Translations under genes and position numbers: made by a program | Assembly: GCA_035610835.1 (NCBI GenBank) | Contig: CM069455.1 | Span: 20,969,874 to 21,033,873 of the forward strand | Direction: 5' to 3' | Origin: Ophiura sarsii | Lineage: Eukaryota > Echinodermata > Ophiuroidea > Amphilepidida > Ophiuridae | DNA length: 64,000 bases | Shown here: in pieces, positions 1 through 15,623 of the stretch | How positions within the stretch are numbered: the first letter of the stretch is position 1 | Layout: every line of letters starts with the position of its first letter | The notes under the pieces: model-generated | Databases searched by the model: none | What the model saw: only the letters and a program-made list of their open reading frames with translations | What the model was told of the DNA's origin: nothing

Positions 1-675
1 TGTTTTACATCCCACAACAATTTACTAAATTATAACCCCTCCATTGTTCTTTATCCTTTGTTTTTCTATAGTTTATTTTTGGTGATTTTGCTTACTAAAA
101 GCGTATTTCAGATGGTCCCTTTTTGTTTTTATTAAAGAATTCCGATCTAAAAAGAGTGTCAAACAGAGATTATTGTGTTTTCTAACGCTGCAATAAGTGT
201 TATCTACCTCAATGCTTGTATTGCCGAGATATACGCAAATGAATCAATCGACCCATATTTCAACCTATTGCATATCCAGCCAAATATTGACAGATTTCAG
301 GCAGTGTCCACAGTGTACTTACTTTAAGCTAATCCTATGACAGGCGCATCGCAACAAGGCCGCCCCACTTTTTTGCAAAGAAAGAAGAAAAAAAGAAGAA
401 GGGGAACTCGACGCTGAAAATGTTTTTCTCATTGCTGAAAAGGTTTTGGCCATGTGCAAACCTGCTGATAGTCTGCTAATCAATAATACTTGCTTGTGGC
501 AATTTCCAAGGTACAGTCAATGCTCGCGCTATTACCATGACATGTGTCACAACTGTTGTTATGAGTAGGTGGTATTGGTTCCACCATTCTTTGATATCAA
601 GCTTCAATCACAACGTTAGGAATCTATTGTAAAACATAATAATAAAACAATATTTCTGTAATATCATTTTAATAG
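1..675. other. Upstream flank of the SnoaL-like gene; no exon identified
   Basis: I found no coding exon here that joins the 676 exon with the right phase (the previous exon must end one base into a codon). An A/G-rich stretch near 338-405 (GCGCATCGCAAC... then AAGAAAAAAAGAAGAAGGGG) recurs at about 22731-22785 inside a TIR transposon, so at least part of this flank is dispersed repeat. The 5' exon may lie outside the window. Confidence 0.5.
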
Positions 676-4609
<3,934 letters not shown>

Positions 4610-4751
4610 AGACATCTCGAAATACGGCTTCCACACAATGATTGTTCCTACTTGTTACGGTATTCATTCTTGAAAAAGCAGTCCCCCACGTGTGCGAAAC
4701 ACAGAGCAAAAATAATAACATTCGGATTCTTCTAAACGGTGTTCCGTTTGG

Positions 4752-5090
4752 CATGACATAAATTGCCCGCTTAGAAGCGCTATTAATTCGGTCTGGTAAA
4801 CCTATTGTTATCAATTACTACGAAAGGATTGCCTGGTTGTATATTTAAATTCGGGGCGTGTACGAGCGGTACTACTTGCTAACTGCATGGGTGAGTTTCC
4901 ATTATGTTGCAAATTACATCCACGCTCATGCGTTTAAAATACTCAATGGGCGTTGCAATACAGCCGGTTGGTTGCACACGAGAATTATGTCATATAGCAA
5001 CCAGCTTTGATGGAAGGCGAATATTTAAATGTGGGGACGGTTTTAGGGCACCAATTTATAGCGCTGCTAAGCGGACCTTGTAGCCTAATG
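4752..5090. repeat. Dispersed repeat family R1, copy A
   Basis: Shares long blocks with 50781-51095: AATTGCCCGCTTAGAAGCGC, TTCGGTCTGGTAAACCTAT, GGCGTGTACGAGCGG, GCATGGGTGAGTTTCCATTA, CAGCCGGTTGGTTGCACACG, GATGGAAGGCGAATATTTAA and CCTTGTAGCCTAATG. Each copy has indels the other lacks. It is non-coding and starts about 140 bp after the SnoaL stop. Confidence 0.85.
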
Positions 5091-5396
5091 GTGTTGTTTC
5101 ACGGTCATAATTAATCGTATTTCTTCGGAAGTATTTATAATATTATATAATTAAATATATAACATTATGATAATGTCTCATGGTGACAAATCTCGTAAAT
5201 TGTTTTAATCATTATGTTATTCACAATCAACGTATTGTAAAGCGACAATTAAATTTTAAACACCTCAAACGGATATTTGTTTCGTATGTTTTGCAAGTGA
5301 TTTGTAGGTAAATGAATATTTCATCAGGTAATATACACATTTTGGAACCTCTCGCTTTATATAAATATGTTTGTGACTTGATGCTAATTAAATATG
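5091..5396. other. AT-rich intergenic DNA
   Basis: I see no gene, repeat boundary or other feature here. Confidence 0.6.
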
Positions 5397-6010
5397 TAAA
5401 GGGTTCAACAAAAGAAAGTATACCACTTTGTTTATGTCATTTTGAGTAACTTTCAATTTGTTTTTGTTCAAACAGGCTAGATAGGCATTTAGATGAATCT
5501 TTTAGGCATAATTTGATACCATATTTTCCCCCTAACAACAAAGATAAACCATGATTAGCACCATTTAAAGGAAAATAACCCATTTTCAAAAGTCGCATTT
5601 CCAATACACAGCACGAGAAGATTTGGTTAATCTGTCCATGTTCTCCCCATCCATTAACATTCCTTTACATTCAAACCCTTCACCCATGCATCAGTTTACA
5701 TTTGAATTAGCCCGCGCATTGAGGGATATGCGTGGTGATCAGTACGGGATAAATACGGCATAGTGTGTGTTAACAATTGGCCCTTTATTCTCGTGCTGTG
5801 TATTGGAAATGCGACTTTTGAAAATGGGATATTTTCCTTTAAATGGTGCTAATCATGGTTTATCTTTGTTTTTAGGGGGCAGATTTGGTATCAAATGATG
5901 CCTAAATAATTCATCTAAATGCCTATCTAGCCTGTTTGAACAAAAACAAATTGAAAGTTACTCAAAATGACATAAACAAAGTGGTATACTTTCTTTTGTT
6001 GAACCCTTTA
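5397..6010. mobile_element. TIR element family M1, copy 1
   Basis: Terminal inverted repeats start TAAAGGGTTCAACAAAAGAA and end with the reverse complement. Each arm is over 100 bp, and internal blocks such as AACCATGATTAGCACCATTT recur inverted. The TA at each end fits a Tc1/mariner-type TA target. There is no open reading frame of note. A second member is at 28295-28876. Confidence 0.85.
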
Positions 6011-6512
6011 TATACTGTAATACGCAAATGAGGTTAATTTGATTGTTCTGATAAGTTGTGTGTATTGCGTTAAGACTTCTTTATCATATGTTACCAAACT
6101 TGAATTCGTTGAAAGAAAAGTGTTTTTTTATAGTCTCATGGGGCCCTCACATGTATCCGTGTGAGCTGAGCGGCCCCTTACCGTGTGAAAAATGGGTGCG
6201 GACGGCGGCACACACGGTGGGCCGTTTCCCGTCCGTTGAACACGTTCAGGGGACTTTGCCGGCCACCAGAGTTTTGAACATGCTCAAAACTCCTGGCGGG
6301 TGAGTAAAAGCGGCGGCAAACGATGAGAGCCCGGTATGAAGACGGTATAAGGACGGCGCACCCGTTCGCACCCGTTTCGCACCCGTTTCGCACCCATTCG
6401 CAGGGCGGTGATGGACGGTGGTGGACGTCGACCATCTTAGCGACGGACTGCGAATGGCCGCATGCAGCCTGGTAACCGTTCGCGGAACGGACTCCCAGCA
6501 GGCATGTTGCAA

Positions 6513-6730
6513 CTCTCTAAATGTAAGAGAGCTAAAATTCACTCTTTCGAGAGCTCTAGGAGGGACAGCTCTTTTTTTTGGTTTACTTGAAGTTCGCTCT
6601 TAAAAGAGCGATTTTCACTCTAAAAAGAGTGAAAATCCCTCTGAAAAGCGTGAACTTCACTTCTTAGAAGAGCCGTCCCTCCTAAAGCTCTCGAAAGAGT
6701 GAGGTTTAGCTCTTTTACATTTAGAGAATA
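6513..6730. repeat. Nested hairpin element with CACTCTTT motifs
   Basis: Arms with TCTCTAAATGTAA, GAGCTAAA, CACTCTTTCGAGAGCT and TAGGAGGGAC are inverted around a centre near 6620. The centre also holds smaller CACTCT/AGAGTG palindromes. It sits within the GC-rich foldback block but has a different base composition, so it is probably a later insertion. Confidence 0.8.
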
Positions 6731-6839
6731 TTATAGATGTTGACCGTACGAATTCCGGAATGCAATTGAAGCGGCGAGCTTGAGCGCTCAGCTTGAAAAG
6801 GGCGGTTTGATGATGTAATCAAGACGTTTCGGTCGGTAC

Positions 6840-7120
6840 CCAGGCGTTCCGACCGGTTAGGAACCGGTATGGAGATGGTATGCACACGGTGAGGACACGG
6901 TGAGAACGGTAGGCTAGAACCTTATGAGGCCGGTGATCCCGGGACAAGGCCGGTGAGAACCCGGGACAGACCCGATGTAGAACGGTATGGACCGAGGACC
7001 CGGTGAGGAGGTGTTATGTACCCGGTAAGAACGGTAAGCTAGAAATGTATGAGGACGGTGAGCCCAGTACCCGACCTGTGAGGACTCGGTATAGACCTTG
7101 TATATAACGCTATGGACCCG
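6840..7120. repeat. Degenerate CGGTGAGGAC-type minisatellite
   Basis: Repeated short phrases such as GGTGAGGACACGG, GGTGAGAAC, GTATGGACC and GACCCGGT form an irregular array inside the foldback element. Unit lengths vary, so no exact period is given. Confidence 0.6.
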
Positions 7121-7803
7121 GTGGCCACAACAAAAGATTAATGCGCCCGTTGACATTTTTTACTGATTGTTTGGACTCTGTTGTTTTTCTATTAGACGGC
7201 AAGGTGGCCGCCTACCATTACCGCCCTGCGAACGGGCGCGAAACGGGTGCGCCGTCTGTATACCGTCCTCAAACCGGGCTCTCACCGTTTGCCGCCGCTT
7301 TTACTCACCCGGCAAGAGTTTTGAGAATAGTCAAACTTCCTGCCGGTCGTGGATGGCCGGCAATGTCCCCGGCAACGTGTTCAACGGACGGGAAACGGCC
7401 CACCGTTTGACATCATCGTGTGCCACCGTCTGCACCAATTTGTGACACGGTAATGGGCCGGCCAGCTCACACGGATACATGTGAGTACAAATGTATTTTA
7501 CAGAGATTCCCGGAATGTGGAGCTTGAGCGCTCAGCTTATACAGGGCAGTTTGATGACGTTATCAAGGCGGTTCGGTCGGTACCCAAGCGTTTCGGCCGG
7601 TGAGGACCTGGTGAGGAGGTAGTATGAGCCCGGTTCCAAGCCGATAAGGACCCGGTATAGAACAGTATGAACCCGGTGACAAAAACAAAATCAATGCGGC
7701 CGTTGACATTTTTTGCTGATTGTTCACCGTGTTGGACTCTGTTGTTTTTCTTTAAGACGGTAAGGGGCCGCCCAGCTCACACGGATACATGTGAGGGCCC
7801 CAT

Positions 7804-9130
7804 CAACAGTTTGGATGGGGATTTTAAACGACCCATAATCTATATTGGCCAACCTGTCACATGATACTGAAATTCATGCTTCACAATTACATTAACTCTT
7901 GCTCAAGGCTGTACGATTTCACATCATCTGTATAGTCATGGTATTATATAGTTAAGGTCACAATAACACAGTAACATTTCGACACACTCTATAGATTATC
8001 GTCAAACGATCGAAAAGAATGAGTCAATATTGTCGATCATCCCATTTGAATAGATTAGATTTTGTTTGCCCCCAGCAATAGAGGGACTCGACGGTTTAAA
8101 TTTCTTACATTATCATGATTATTATCTACGTTATATACAGTATTTTAGTGCGAGGAAAATATGCTTACATTATAGTTACGGTCACAATGAACACATTAAC
8201 ATTTCAACACACTCAATAAAAAACAAAGGATTTCCAAATTGATTATTTATGTGTTTATTAACAAATCAATAACCACATGTGATATATCATTTTCAAGCAT
8301 ATTTTAAGTCAATTTTCACTAAATACAAATTTCAATTTTGAAAAATGGTGACTTTACACTGGATTCGTTGTGGACGGTCACATTTGTGTTGGCATAGAGG
8401 CTGTCTCATTAGCTTTCAAAAGATTTTTAGTTGGTTAAATCTTGTTGAGGAAAATATGTTGAAAATATGTTGTAGGCTATGCCCATTTAGATAAAAGTCT
8501 ACATTTAAAAACCGATCAAGATTTGTGATCTTTCTCTAATAAGCTATTCACTGTTGAATAATGGCAAAACCTCATCACAAAAGCCTGGTTTTATCTTTGC
8601 TCTGCTAAATTCACGAAATAATGACATTGTTTATCATTAGTTTGCATTTAATGTATGAAAATAATATCCGAGCAAGTTTGCTTTGTCTTATTAATGTGCT
8701 TTTGTTTCTCATGCATGTAGCCACTTAATCATAAATATCATGCGTCATTGAGTACAATACTCAAGATTTTGTTCGGTTTCAAAATGCATTACATTTACCA
8801 AAATAGTCATAACTGGATAATGGTACCATGAAATGTTGTGATTCTTTTTGCTGATAACAGTAAATAAATGCAGCTGATTCAAGCAATGGTTGTCTTCATA
8901 TTTTGGTAAGAAATATGTTAAATATTTATTTTACTTTGAGTACACTTTTGTTTGACTCACCCTGCATCCTGTTTGAGATTTGTCAGTTTGGTACATATTT
9001 TAAAAATGCCCTGCGTTTCAAACCATGGAACAAACGAAACGCGTATTTTTCGAAGCATGGATTAATTACGTACCTGTGCATCGTATATGCCTCGATTGAT
9101 GCTTGGAAAATGTGGAAATTCATCATTGAA
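7804..9130. other. AT-rich intergenic DNA
   Basis: No convincing gene. The phrase 'GGTCACAATAACACAGTAACATTTCGACACACTC' at 7954 recurs in variant form near 8179, a small local duplication. Confidence 0.5.
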
Positions 9131-9295
9131 TATATGGATAATACAAACCCATTTATGGATCATACAAGCCCATATATGGATCATACAAACCAATATATGG
9201 ATAATACAAACCCATATATGGATCATACAGACCAATATATGGATCAAACAAACCAATATATAGATCGTACAAACCAATATATAGATCGAATTCAT
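9131..9295. repeat. 21-bp minisatellite (ATATGGATCATACAAACCA)
   Basis: About eight units of the type TATGGATCATACAAACCA, period 21 bp, just downstream of the first GPCR. Because the period is a multiple of three, frames stay open on both strands; the + frame reads a YMDHTNQ-type repeat. I do not regard it as coding. Confidence 0.9.
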
Positions 9296-9326
9296 CCTGA
9301 AGATTACATTCCAATCTTGTTTTTGG

Positions 9327-10607
9327 TCACAGTTTCGTTGTGGTCTCCGTTGGTATGGTTTTTGATCTGTTTCCACGACATCTCTCCTCACTATGTCTAA
9401 ACCGTTGTGGGATGAAGGCTTGCTTAAACGCCAATATGTAACGATCGCACATGGCTGTATATATAATAGGATTTATAGCGGAATTGATGTATGAAAGAGT
9501 GCGCGCAAACTGCATTATATACAATCTTGCCACATGATTCGATATAAAATATTGGTGACCGCGAGATGAGGCAATCAAGTAGCACAGCGAAACAAACTCA
9601 AAAGGTGAAAGACACAGGAAAAATATTAAACCATTCACTACAAGCATCTTAGCGATTTGGTTGCGCATATGGGCATCTTTAGTCTTCTGTACGCCTTGTT
9701 GGTTGAGGCGTTTCATTGACTGGGTTAGGCCTTGTATGATAGAAACGTAGAGAATACAGTTTAAAATCAATGTTATGAAAAAAGGAAGTGTTTGCAAGCC
9801 CAATGACAATCTCTGTATCCATGGTTTTAGCGGAAGACAGTACCGAATCGAGGATGGCCATTGATTATATGGGTAAATCGGTGTCCATTTGTAGCAAAAG
9901 AACACGAACTTCGCATTGGCGGGCGTAATAGATGCACCAAGTACACCAGAGAGAATCCAGGCTGCAGTAATGAGTTCCTTTGATTTACCCTTGATGCCAC
10001 TATTGCGATCCTGAGGTCGGCATACAGCAACATATCTGTCCAAGGAGACAAGAGTTACGAAGATAAGCGAGGAAAAGTATGACATATCCGAGAGAAAATA
10101 TACAGATACGCATCCGGCAAACCCTAGCGGCGTATCATCGCCATCCAGAGGAGATCTTGCGTAACGCAAAAGTTTTGGTCCAATGGCTGAAATTAAGAAG
10201 ATAACATCCGCAATGGCTAGGTTGATCAGATATCTGTTGGTGATAGTCCGCATGTGTTTGATTCGAACTGCCACATAAATAAAAGCGCCATTTCCTATGG
10301 CTCCGAGGATCAATATCAATGGATACAAAGCAGTAACCATCAGCACACCTCCTGTCGTATAACCAAATTCAGCCGAAGCCGCAGGATTCATATAACCCGT
10401 CCCGTTGTAGTCTTTTGCAGTCTGGTTGAATCTTCTCAGGCATTCAAGTTCTGAATTACCGAAATCAATAGATAACTCATTGGTATAGGTTGGGTTGGTT
10501 GGGTTGTTTGAGACATTCACATCCATGCTGCTGCGAACATAAAATGACTTATTCAGAACGATCACAGACAGCGTGTGCATCAAACTAAGTTTCAATTCAG
10601 TTTGCAT
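9327..10607 (-). CDS. Rhodopsin-family G-protein-coupled receptor (orphan, peptide-type)
   Basis: A single-exon 426-aa receptor with seven hydrophobic segments. The start is ATG at 10607; a second ATG at residue 28 precedes the first N-glycosylation site (NVS) and could also be used. TM1 has GN (N106); TM2 has LAIAD (D134); TM3 starts at C166, pairing with Cys in ECL2 (C238 or C257); the DRY motif is at 190-192; TM4 has W217; TM5 spans about 268-292; TM7 has NPIIY at 379-383. TM6 reads FFLCLSP, so the usual toggle Trp (CWxP) is Leu333. Position 3.32 is Ser173, not the Asp of amine receptors, which suggests a peptide or other ligand. The basic C-tail has many Ser/Thr. It shares ICL3/TM6 wording (QIAKML..NG.IFF, LSPFE) with the receptor at 48751-49875. 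Ligand and coupling are unknown. The frame is intact. Confidence 0.92.
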   Translation of the reverse strand: MQTELKLSLMHTLSVIVLNKSFYVRSSMDVNVSNNPTNPTYTNELSIDFGNSELECLRRFNQTAKDYNGTGYMNPAASAEFGYTTGGVLMVTALYPLILILGAIGNGAFIYVAVRIKHMRTITNRYLINLAIADVIFLISAIGPKLLRYARSPLDGDDTPLGFAGCVSVYFLSDMSYFSSLIFVTLVSLDRYVAVCRPQDRNSGIKGKSKELITAAWILSGVLGASITPANAKFVFFCYKWTPIYPYNQWPSSIRYCLPLKPWIQRLSLGLQTLPFFITLILNCILYVSIIQGLTQSMKRLNQQGVQKTKDAHMRNQIAKMLVVNGLIFFLCLSPFEFVSLCYLIASSRGHQYFISNHVARLYIMQFARTLSYINSAINPIIYTAMCDRYILAFKQAFIPQRFRHSEERCRGNRSKTIPTETTTKL

Positions 10608-10744
10608 TCGCTAGTCATGGAACTATACACTGATAATGCTTGAATGCTGTTCTCACACCTACGTGCTGCTTAATAGCAACTCGGATATGCCGCAATAACT
10701 AATATCATTTACAGGCAGTGATCATGCGCAATGTATGTAATATA

Positions 10745-11610
10745 CACATGGAAAAAAGTATCGCACCACTTTTTTTGTTGTTGAAAAGTGCAAATGTGGC
10801 CTCGAATTTTGCCACCATGGTGTGATATTAAGGATCATTTGTTTGCGTAAGCTGTCCTACAAAATGCTATGCAATAAAAGGGCCACATTTTAGTTTGTGA
10901 CGTAATCGATGTAATGTTTTTCAAGGCCAAGGGGAAAATGCATGCTTTTGTCCAAAACATGCATAAAACAAGTTTGGGTATAACTCGATATTGAATAGAC
11001 TTTAAAAACTTAAAATAGTCATTATATTAGTTCTGTATTTGGTGCAAGAAATGTTCCATTTAGACATTATAGGCTACAATGAGTCCAAACATGCCATTTT
11101 TTTGTTGCTCATAAATTCAGTATATACGATGAGGTCACCGTTGAATTTTGTATTATTATTTGACCTCGGTCAACACTTCCGCAATATTGTTTTTGTCATT
11201 TGAACTTATTTAAAATTTGACTTATTTTGACCTTTGACCCCATAACCGTTGGGTGTACGAAAAAGGGTGTTTTTCATATTTGAGGACAATCGGGCAACTT
11301 TTGAAATTTGACCCCAGATGACCTTTGACCTTGGAAGGCTGGAATGTGTTACCAGGGATTACAACTATAGAGATTAATCATTGGGCCTCTCAATATCGCG
11401 TTATATCCAAACTTGTTTTATGCATTTTCCCATTGGCCTTGAAAAACATTACATCGATTACGTCACAAACTCAAATGTGGCCCTTTTATTGCATAACATT
11501 TTGCTGGACAGTTTTCGCAAACAAATGATCCTTAATATCACACCATGGTGGTAAAATTCGAAGCCACATTTGCACTTTTCAACAAGTGGTGCGATACTTT
11601 TTTCCATGTG
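10745..11610. mobile_element. TA-flanked TIR element (mariner-type MITE)
   Basis: Inverted repeats of about 250 bp begin CACATGGAAAAAAGTATCGC and end with its complement, flanked by TA on both sides. Shared inner blocks include GTGCAAATGTGGC, CACCATGGTG, GATCCTTAATATCACACC and ACATCGATTACGTCAC. The middle holds only AT-rich DNA with 'TGACCTTTGACC' phrases and no transposase. Confidence 0.88.
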
Positions 11611-12001
11611 TATATAATGGGAAACATGTTTCCTGCTTACTCTGTTGCTGTCATCGAAATATCTTTCTGATTCCGATATTGCATGACGTTATTGAAAATC
11701 GGTGAATTGATTTTTTTACTCACCCTGTATATAAATATATATATTTCACGTTTCCGACCGTTTTAATCTTCTTATAATGTATTTTACTGAGTTATATTTG
11801 TATTGACTATCTGGTTTTGGTTTACTTTAGTATGTATAATTATAGTTATATTTATTGTTTATTTTTAGCATATGTTCTGTTGTAGTTTTAAAGCTTTACT
11901 GTAGTTTAAGATTTTTTATTTGTGCAGCAGTGCCTTGTGGCTGTTTACATCGTAAGGCGCTTAATAAGTCCCATGTAATATTATTATTATTACATGATAT
12001 A
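11611..12001. other. AT-rich DNA ending in a LINE-like 3' tail
   Basis: The end of this stretch (AAGGCGCTTAATAAGTCCC followed by ATT repeats, about 11950-11990) resembles the 'GGCGCTTTATAAATG + microsatellite' 3' ends of the L2-like LINEs seen elsewhere in the window. No coding remnant is attached. Confidence 0.4.
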
Positions 12002-12307
12002 GTGGGCATGTGTGGCGCAGTGGGTAGAGCACTGGACTCATGATCTAAAGGTTGTGGGTTCGAGTCCCGCTGTGGTCAACATGTTGTGCTCTTGATTAAG
12101 GCACTTTACCGCAATTACTCCTCTCTATCCAGGTGTATTCAAATGGGTACCGGCATTCTTCAGTGCTGGGAAGGTAACAGACTCGCTGTGGAGTGTAGCG
12201 AGCCCCACGCAGCAGCATTATAAACAGGAGTGAGTCTGGCCCTGTCGCTTTGAAAGGGAAATGGGCACTCCGCTCCTGGTATTACAGGATCGCCTTTACC
12301 TTTACCT
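12002..12307 (+). mobile_element. tRNA-derived SINE with 12-bp target duplication
   Basis: The head has Pol III promoter boxes: A box TGGCGCAGTGGG and B box GGTTCGAGTCCC, around a CAT triplet at the anticodon position. The body ends in a (CTTTAC)n tail. The flanks are an exact TTACATGATATA duplication (11990-12001 and 12308-12319). It is not a functional tRNA, since no acceptor stem pairs. It landed next to the microsatellite tail of an older element. Confidence 0.88.
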
Positions 12308-12319
12308 TTACATGATATA

Positions 12320-13600
12320 TCACCATCACGAAGTGTAAAACCATTCGTAAATGAGCACAGTGAGACTTGGAATGAAGGTGCCATGTTGAACTTTATAGGG
12401 TCCCTTTTGGTAGCCAGAAAAGGGTGCGAAGACTATGCCCCCCCCCCCTTATCCGACGACGGTCTGTCGATAAATAGGTATAGGAACAGGAAAATACGAT
12501 GTCAAAAGGGCATATTTCTTGAGTTTGGCGCGGGCATAATTATAGTCCCCCAAATAGTGCATTGTTTACTATTTTTGTTGGTTTTAAAAATGCTAAAAAT
12601 ACTATCAGCCGCTCGCGAATTTATTAACCGTACACACTTACTGTATAAATGTATTGCTGTACAATGTTCATGTGCTATGCGCTTTACTCCGTCAAGGATC
12701 AAATGTTGTTTACGGTAACGAACACCGCCAGCCGCTCGCACTCAAAACCCAGGTACAATACAATAGATACCAAAATGGTGAGTTTTGATAAATATGCCCC
12801 ATTTTCTTAATATTGCACATCATAAGAGGGGGAAGAGACAAATCTGTCTCATATGTAATAAAATTTAAAAAGAAAGCTTTAAAACTCATCTGTTTAGATT
12901 GCTTATGATTTATAATGATTGACTTTGTATCTGTTTTTATAATTTAATTGATAATTTATATTTGTTTTGATGTTTGCACCTCGGAATAGGTTGTCTAGAT
13001 GGCATTATTAATGCATTGGGCTATTCCTGATAATAATGACCCCCCCCCCAAGAGGTTTTTTTTTTTAGTCCGGAATTCTATGACACCCTTTATGAAAAGT
13101 ATATGGAATTCCAGATCAAACTTCAAAAAAAGTATGGAATTCTAGATCAAACTTCAAAAAAGTATGGAATTGGTGGGGGGAAAGTCTGGGATTCCAATGT
13201 CCTTTATAGGGGGCGGGGGGGGTCTTAATTGTGATACAGTCTGGAATTCCAAGAACATGTGCCAAAAAGGTATGGAATTCCATTGAAAAATTGGTGGGGA
13301 AAAAGTCTGGAATTCCAATGTCCCCTATAGGGGGGGGGGGGGGGTGTCATTATTATCTGAAATAGTCCATTGTTATTAGTAGTAGTAGTATTATATGCTT
13401 AGGTGTTGTTTAATGAGAATCCAAACAATGCAGTTAATTCCGTCCATTGTTTAAGGCGATTTTAAGGCGACTTTTTAAACAAAGGTAATTCCCCTTATTC
13501 CGCAATAAAATGAGGATTCCCTCCACCCGGAGGATCTCTCAATGCTTTTCTCAACGAGTAATATCTCACAGAATGTTCGTCTGATCAAAGGGATTCAAGA
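12320..13600. other. Intergenic DNA with a LINE 3' remnant and poly-C/GGAATTCC debris
   Basis: At 12872-12922 (+) a frame reads ESFKTHLFRLLMIYND then stop, matching the extreme C-terminus of L2/CR1-like reverse transcriptases. From about 13030 to 13350, phrases such as GTATGGAATTCC and AGTCTGGAATTCCAATGTCC repeat between C and G runs. No gene is supported. Confidence 0.55.
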
Positions 13601-15469
13601 AATGATAGGCATTGTAGAGTATTTGCTGCGCTATATATATAGGGGTCAAATGTCAAAGTCTATAGGCCTACATGGAGTTTGACATTTTGACCCTTATATA
13701 CAGCATGGTTAATACTATAGACCATTTCAAATTGAGATTGGAAATCCTCGGGAAAACAGGTCACGTGGAGTAGGTGCGTTCTTCACAGCAGTTGATCGCA
13801 TTCATAGCATTGATTGTCCGCCTAAAGTGATTTACTATGTTTACATACACGCGTGCACACATGAGAAGTAAAACGTGGAACGAGACTATTTTGCTTTTTA
13901 TCGACCGTTAACTTCCAAATGTATCGGTAAAAAGTGAACATATTACCCCAAATCTCTTTTATCTCACCGTTCTTGTTATTGAAACGCCGCAACATACAAC
14001 TTTGTGAGGGAGACACCAACACCAGGGCAATCTACCACACGGGCAGACGGGTGAAAACTACGTTTGTTTTTCTCCGGCACATGGACATGAATTGTGAGCT
14101 GACAAGTCATGTAACCGAGCGTCAAAACACTCGGCTAATCGGAAACATTCGGAACCGATCGTATATTTTCGGATTTGAAATCGTCTATAGCAAGTAACTA
14201 TTGGAATCCCTACCCCAAATTATTTGATATATTACTGTGATAATAAAGTAGGATCGTGTACAAAAGAAACACAATCATATTTTATTATTCTCTGTAATCA
14301 TGCTAATGGGTTTTAGTACTGCCCTTAACTTATTCATTCATGATGCGTGCGCAATATATTATTTTGATTTTAATCCGACGTCGTGCGTATCTTGATTAAT
14401 CAGAGTCGAGCAAGGCTAATATATTATGCAGGCGGGGATTTAAAAAAAAAATGTTTTGGGCAGTTTATGATATAAAGCTCCGTGGTGACAACACGTATGC
14501 TGGTCGGCGTAGACGAACAGCTTGTATTCGCAAAAGTGACTGACTCTGTCCGTCCGTCACTCACAGCCGTTTTGTTCAATGTTGCCTATGGTTCGCGCAA
14601 TTAACCCAATGATTATGGCGAACCCGTTCAATATTGCCTATAGGCGCGCAATTAGCCCAAGGATTATAGCAACCCCTTGAGGACGGGGATCATACAAAAT
14701 ATCAGGACCATTTAGTTTACAAATCACATTTACACACAAAATGCACAGAATTTGACCATTTGAAGACTATAATAAGTTGCCTGACTGTTAAATGTAACTA
14801 AGGATTACTATGGGAACATAAAAAGGTGAGATTATAAAGTTGAATTACGCGATCTAATCAGTCAACATTGTCCACAACACTTCGCCTAAAATTATATTCG
14901 ACACAAATTTCGGTAACTTTCTTGGTTCATAACAACAACAATATGTAATCAAATGATCCCAAATTTCATATTTATATCTATATACTAATTTTCGGTCCCT
15001 CGCCTGATTAGATAGTTCAATAATAATTTTACGCTCGCGTCCCTCTTCAACTGAAAAAGCGTGGTAATTGCGCCTCTAATACACGAGCTAATTAGATAGT
15101 TCAATGCCAGTATTTTCCCGTTTTCAGACATGCGCAGAAAGGATCACAGATGATAATCCGAAATGTTGAATTTCTTTTACTCGGGTAGCTACCATGTTCG
15201 GACAAAATTTGGGGTTTTCGGAGTGAGTGATGACATGTGGTCTTCACACAAAATATTTTCATCAGGGATATAGCTATATTTCTGTATATGCGGCCGTTTG
15301 TTATTTTTAAAGATCGCATGAGTACAAGCATTTATACGGGACTATACGCCCGACAAATAAAAATATTTTACGACATTTTCTAAATGTAAACAAAAACTCT
15401 TACACAGATCTTAAAGTGACACTTTCACATTAGTAACATAGATGAACGCGGAGTTTGCTAACGATAATG
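13601..15469. other. Intergenic DNA without a supported gene
   Basis: A small inverted repeat (ATAGGGGTCAAATGTCAAA / TTTGACATTTTGACCCTTAT) lies at about 13638-13700. A local duplication of 'GTTCAATNTTGCCTATNG...GCGCAATTA.CCCAA.GATTAT' lies at 14576-14680. The stretch at 15200-15420 resembles 27640-27860 (CAAAATATTTTC, AGGGATATAGCTA), so it is dispersed repeat. Confidence 0.5.
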
Positions 15470-15623
15470 TATGTATTTATTATTTGACATTCACCAAACA
15501 TATAAGTATGGTCAAAGTACACAAAGATAAGGAAACAAACAAACAAACAAACAAATTATAACAAACAAATGTACATAAGTATAAAAAAAATATGTATATA
15601 GATACATATATATCATATACAAT

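Larger units (their letters stand above)
6137..7803. mobile_element. GC-rich composite foldback element
   Basis: The left end (GGGGCCCTCACATGTATCCG) is inverted at two places on the right: about 7495-7200 as a full ~290-bp arm, and 7803-7757 as a short end. Shared arm blocks include GGGCCGTTTCCCGTCCGTTG and GGTGAGTAAAAGCGGCGGCA. An internal block with GAGCTTGAGCGCTCAGCTT occurs at about 6776 and 7520, and GACTCTGTTGTTTTTCT at about 7170 and 7734. The right half therefore looks like a duplicated or overlapping second element. The block is clearly richer in G+C than its flanks. Confidence 0.75.

Noticed and set aside
8903..9400. 165-aa + frame containing YMDHTNQ-type repeats
   Set aside because: It depends on the 21-bp minisatellite, has no recognisable domain and overlaps the end of the GPCR gene on the other strand.
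12010..12080. Functional tRNA gene with CAT anticodon
   Set aside because: The acceptor arm does not pair, and the sequence continues into a SINE body with tail and target duplication.
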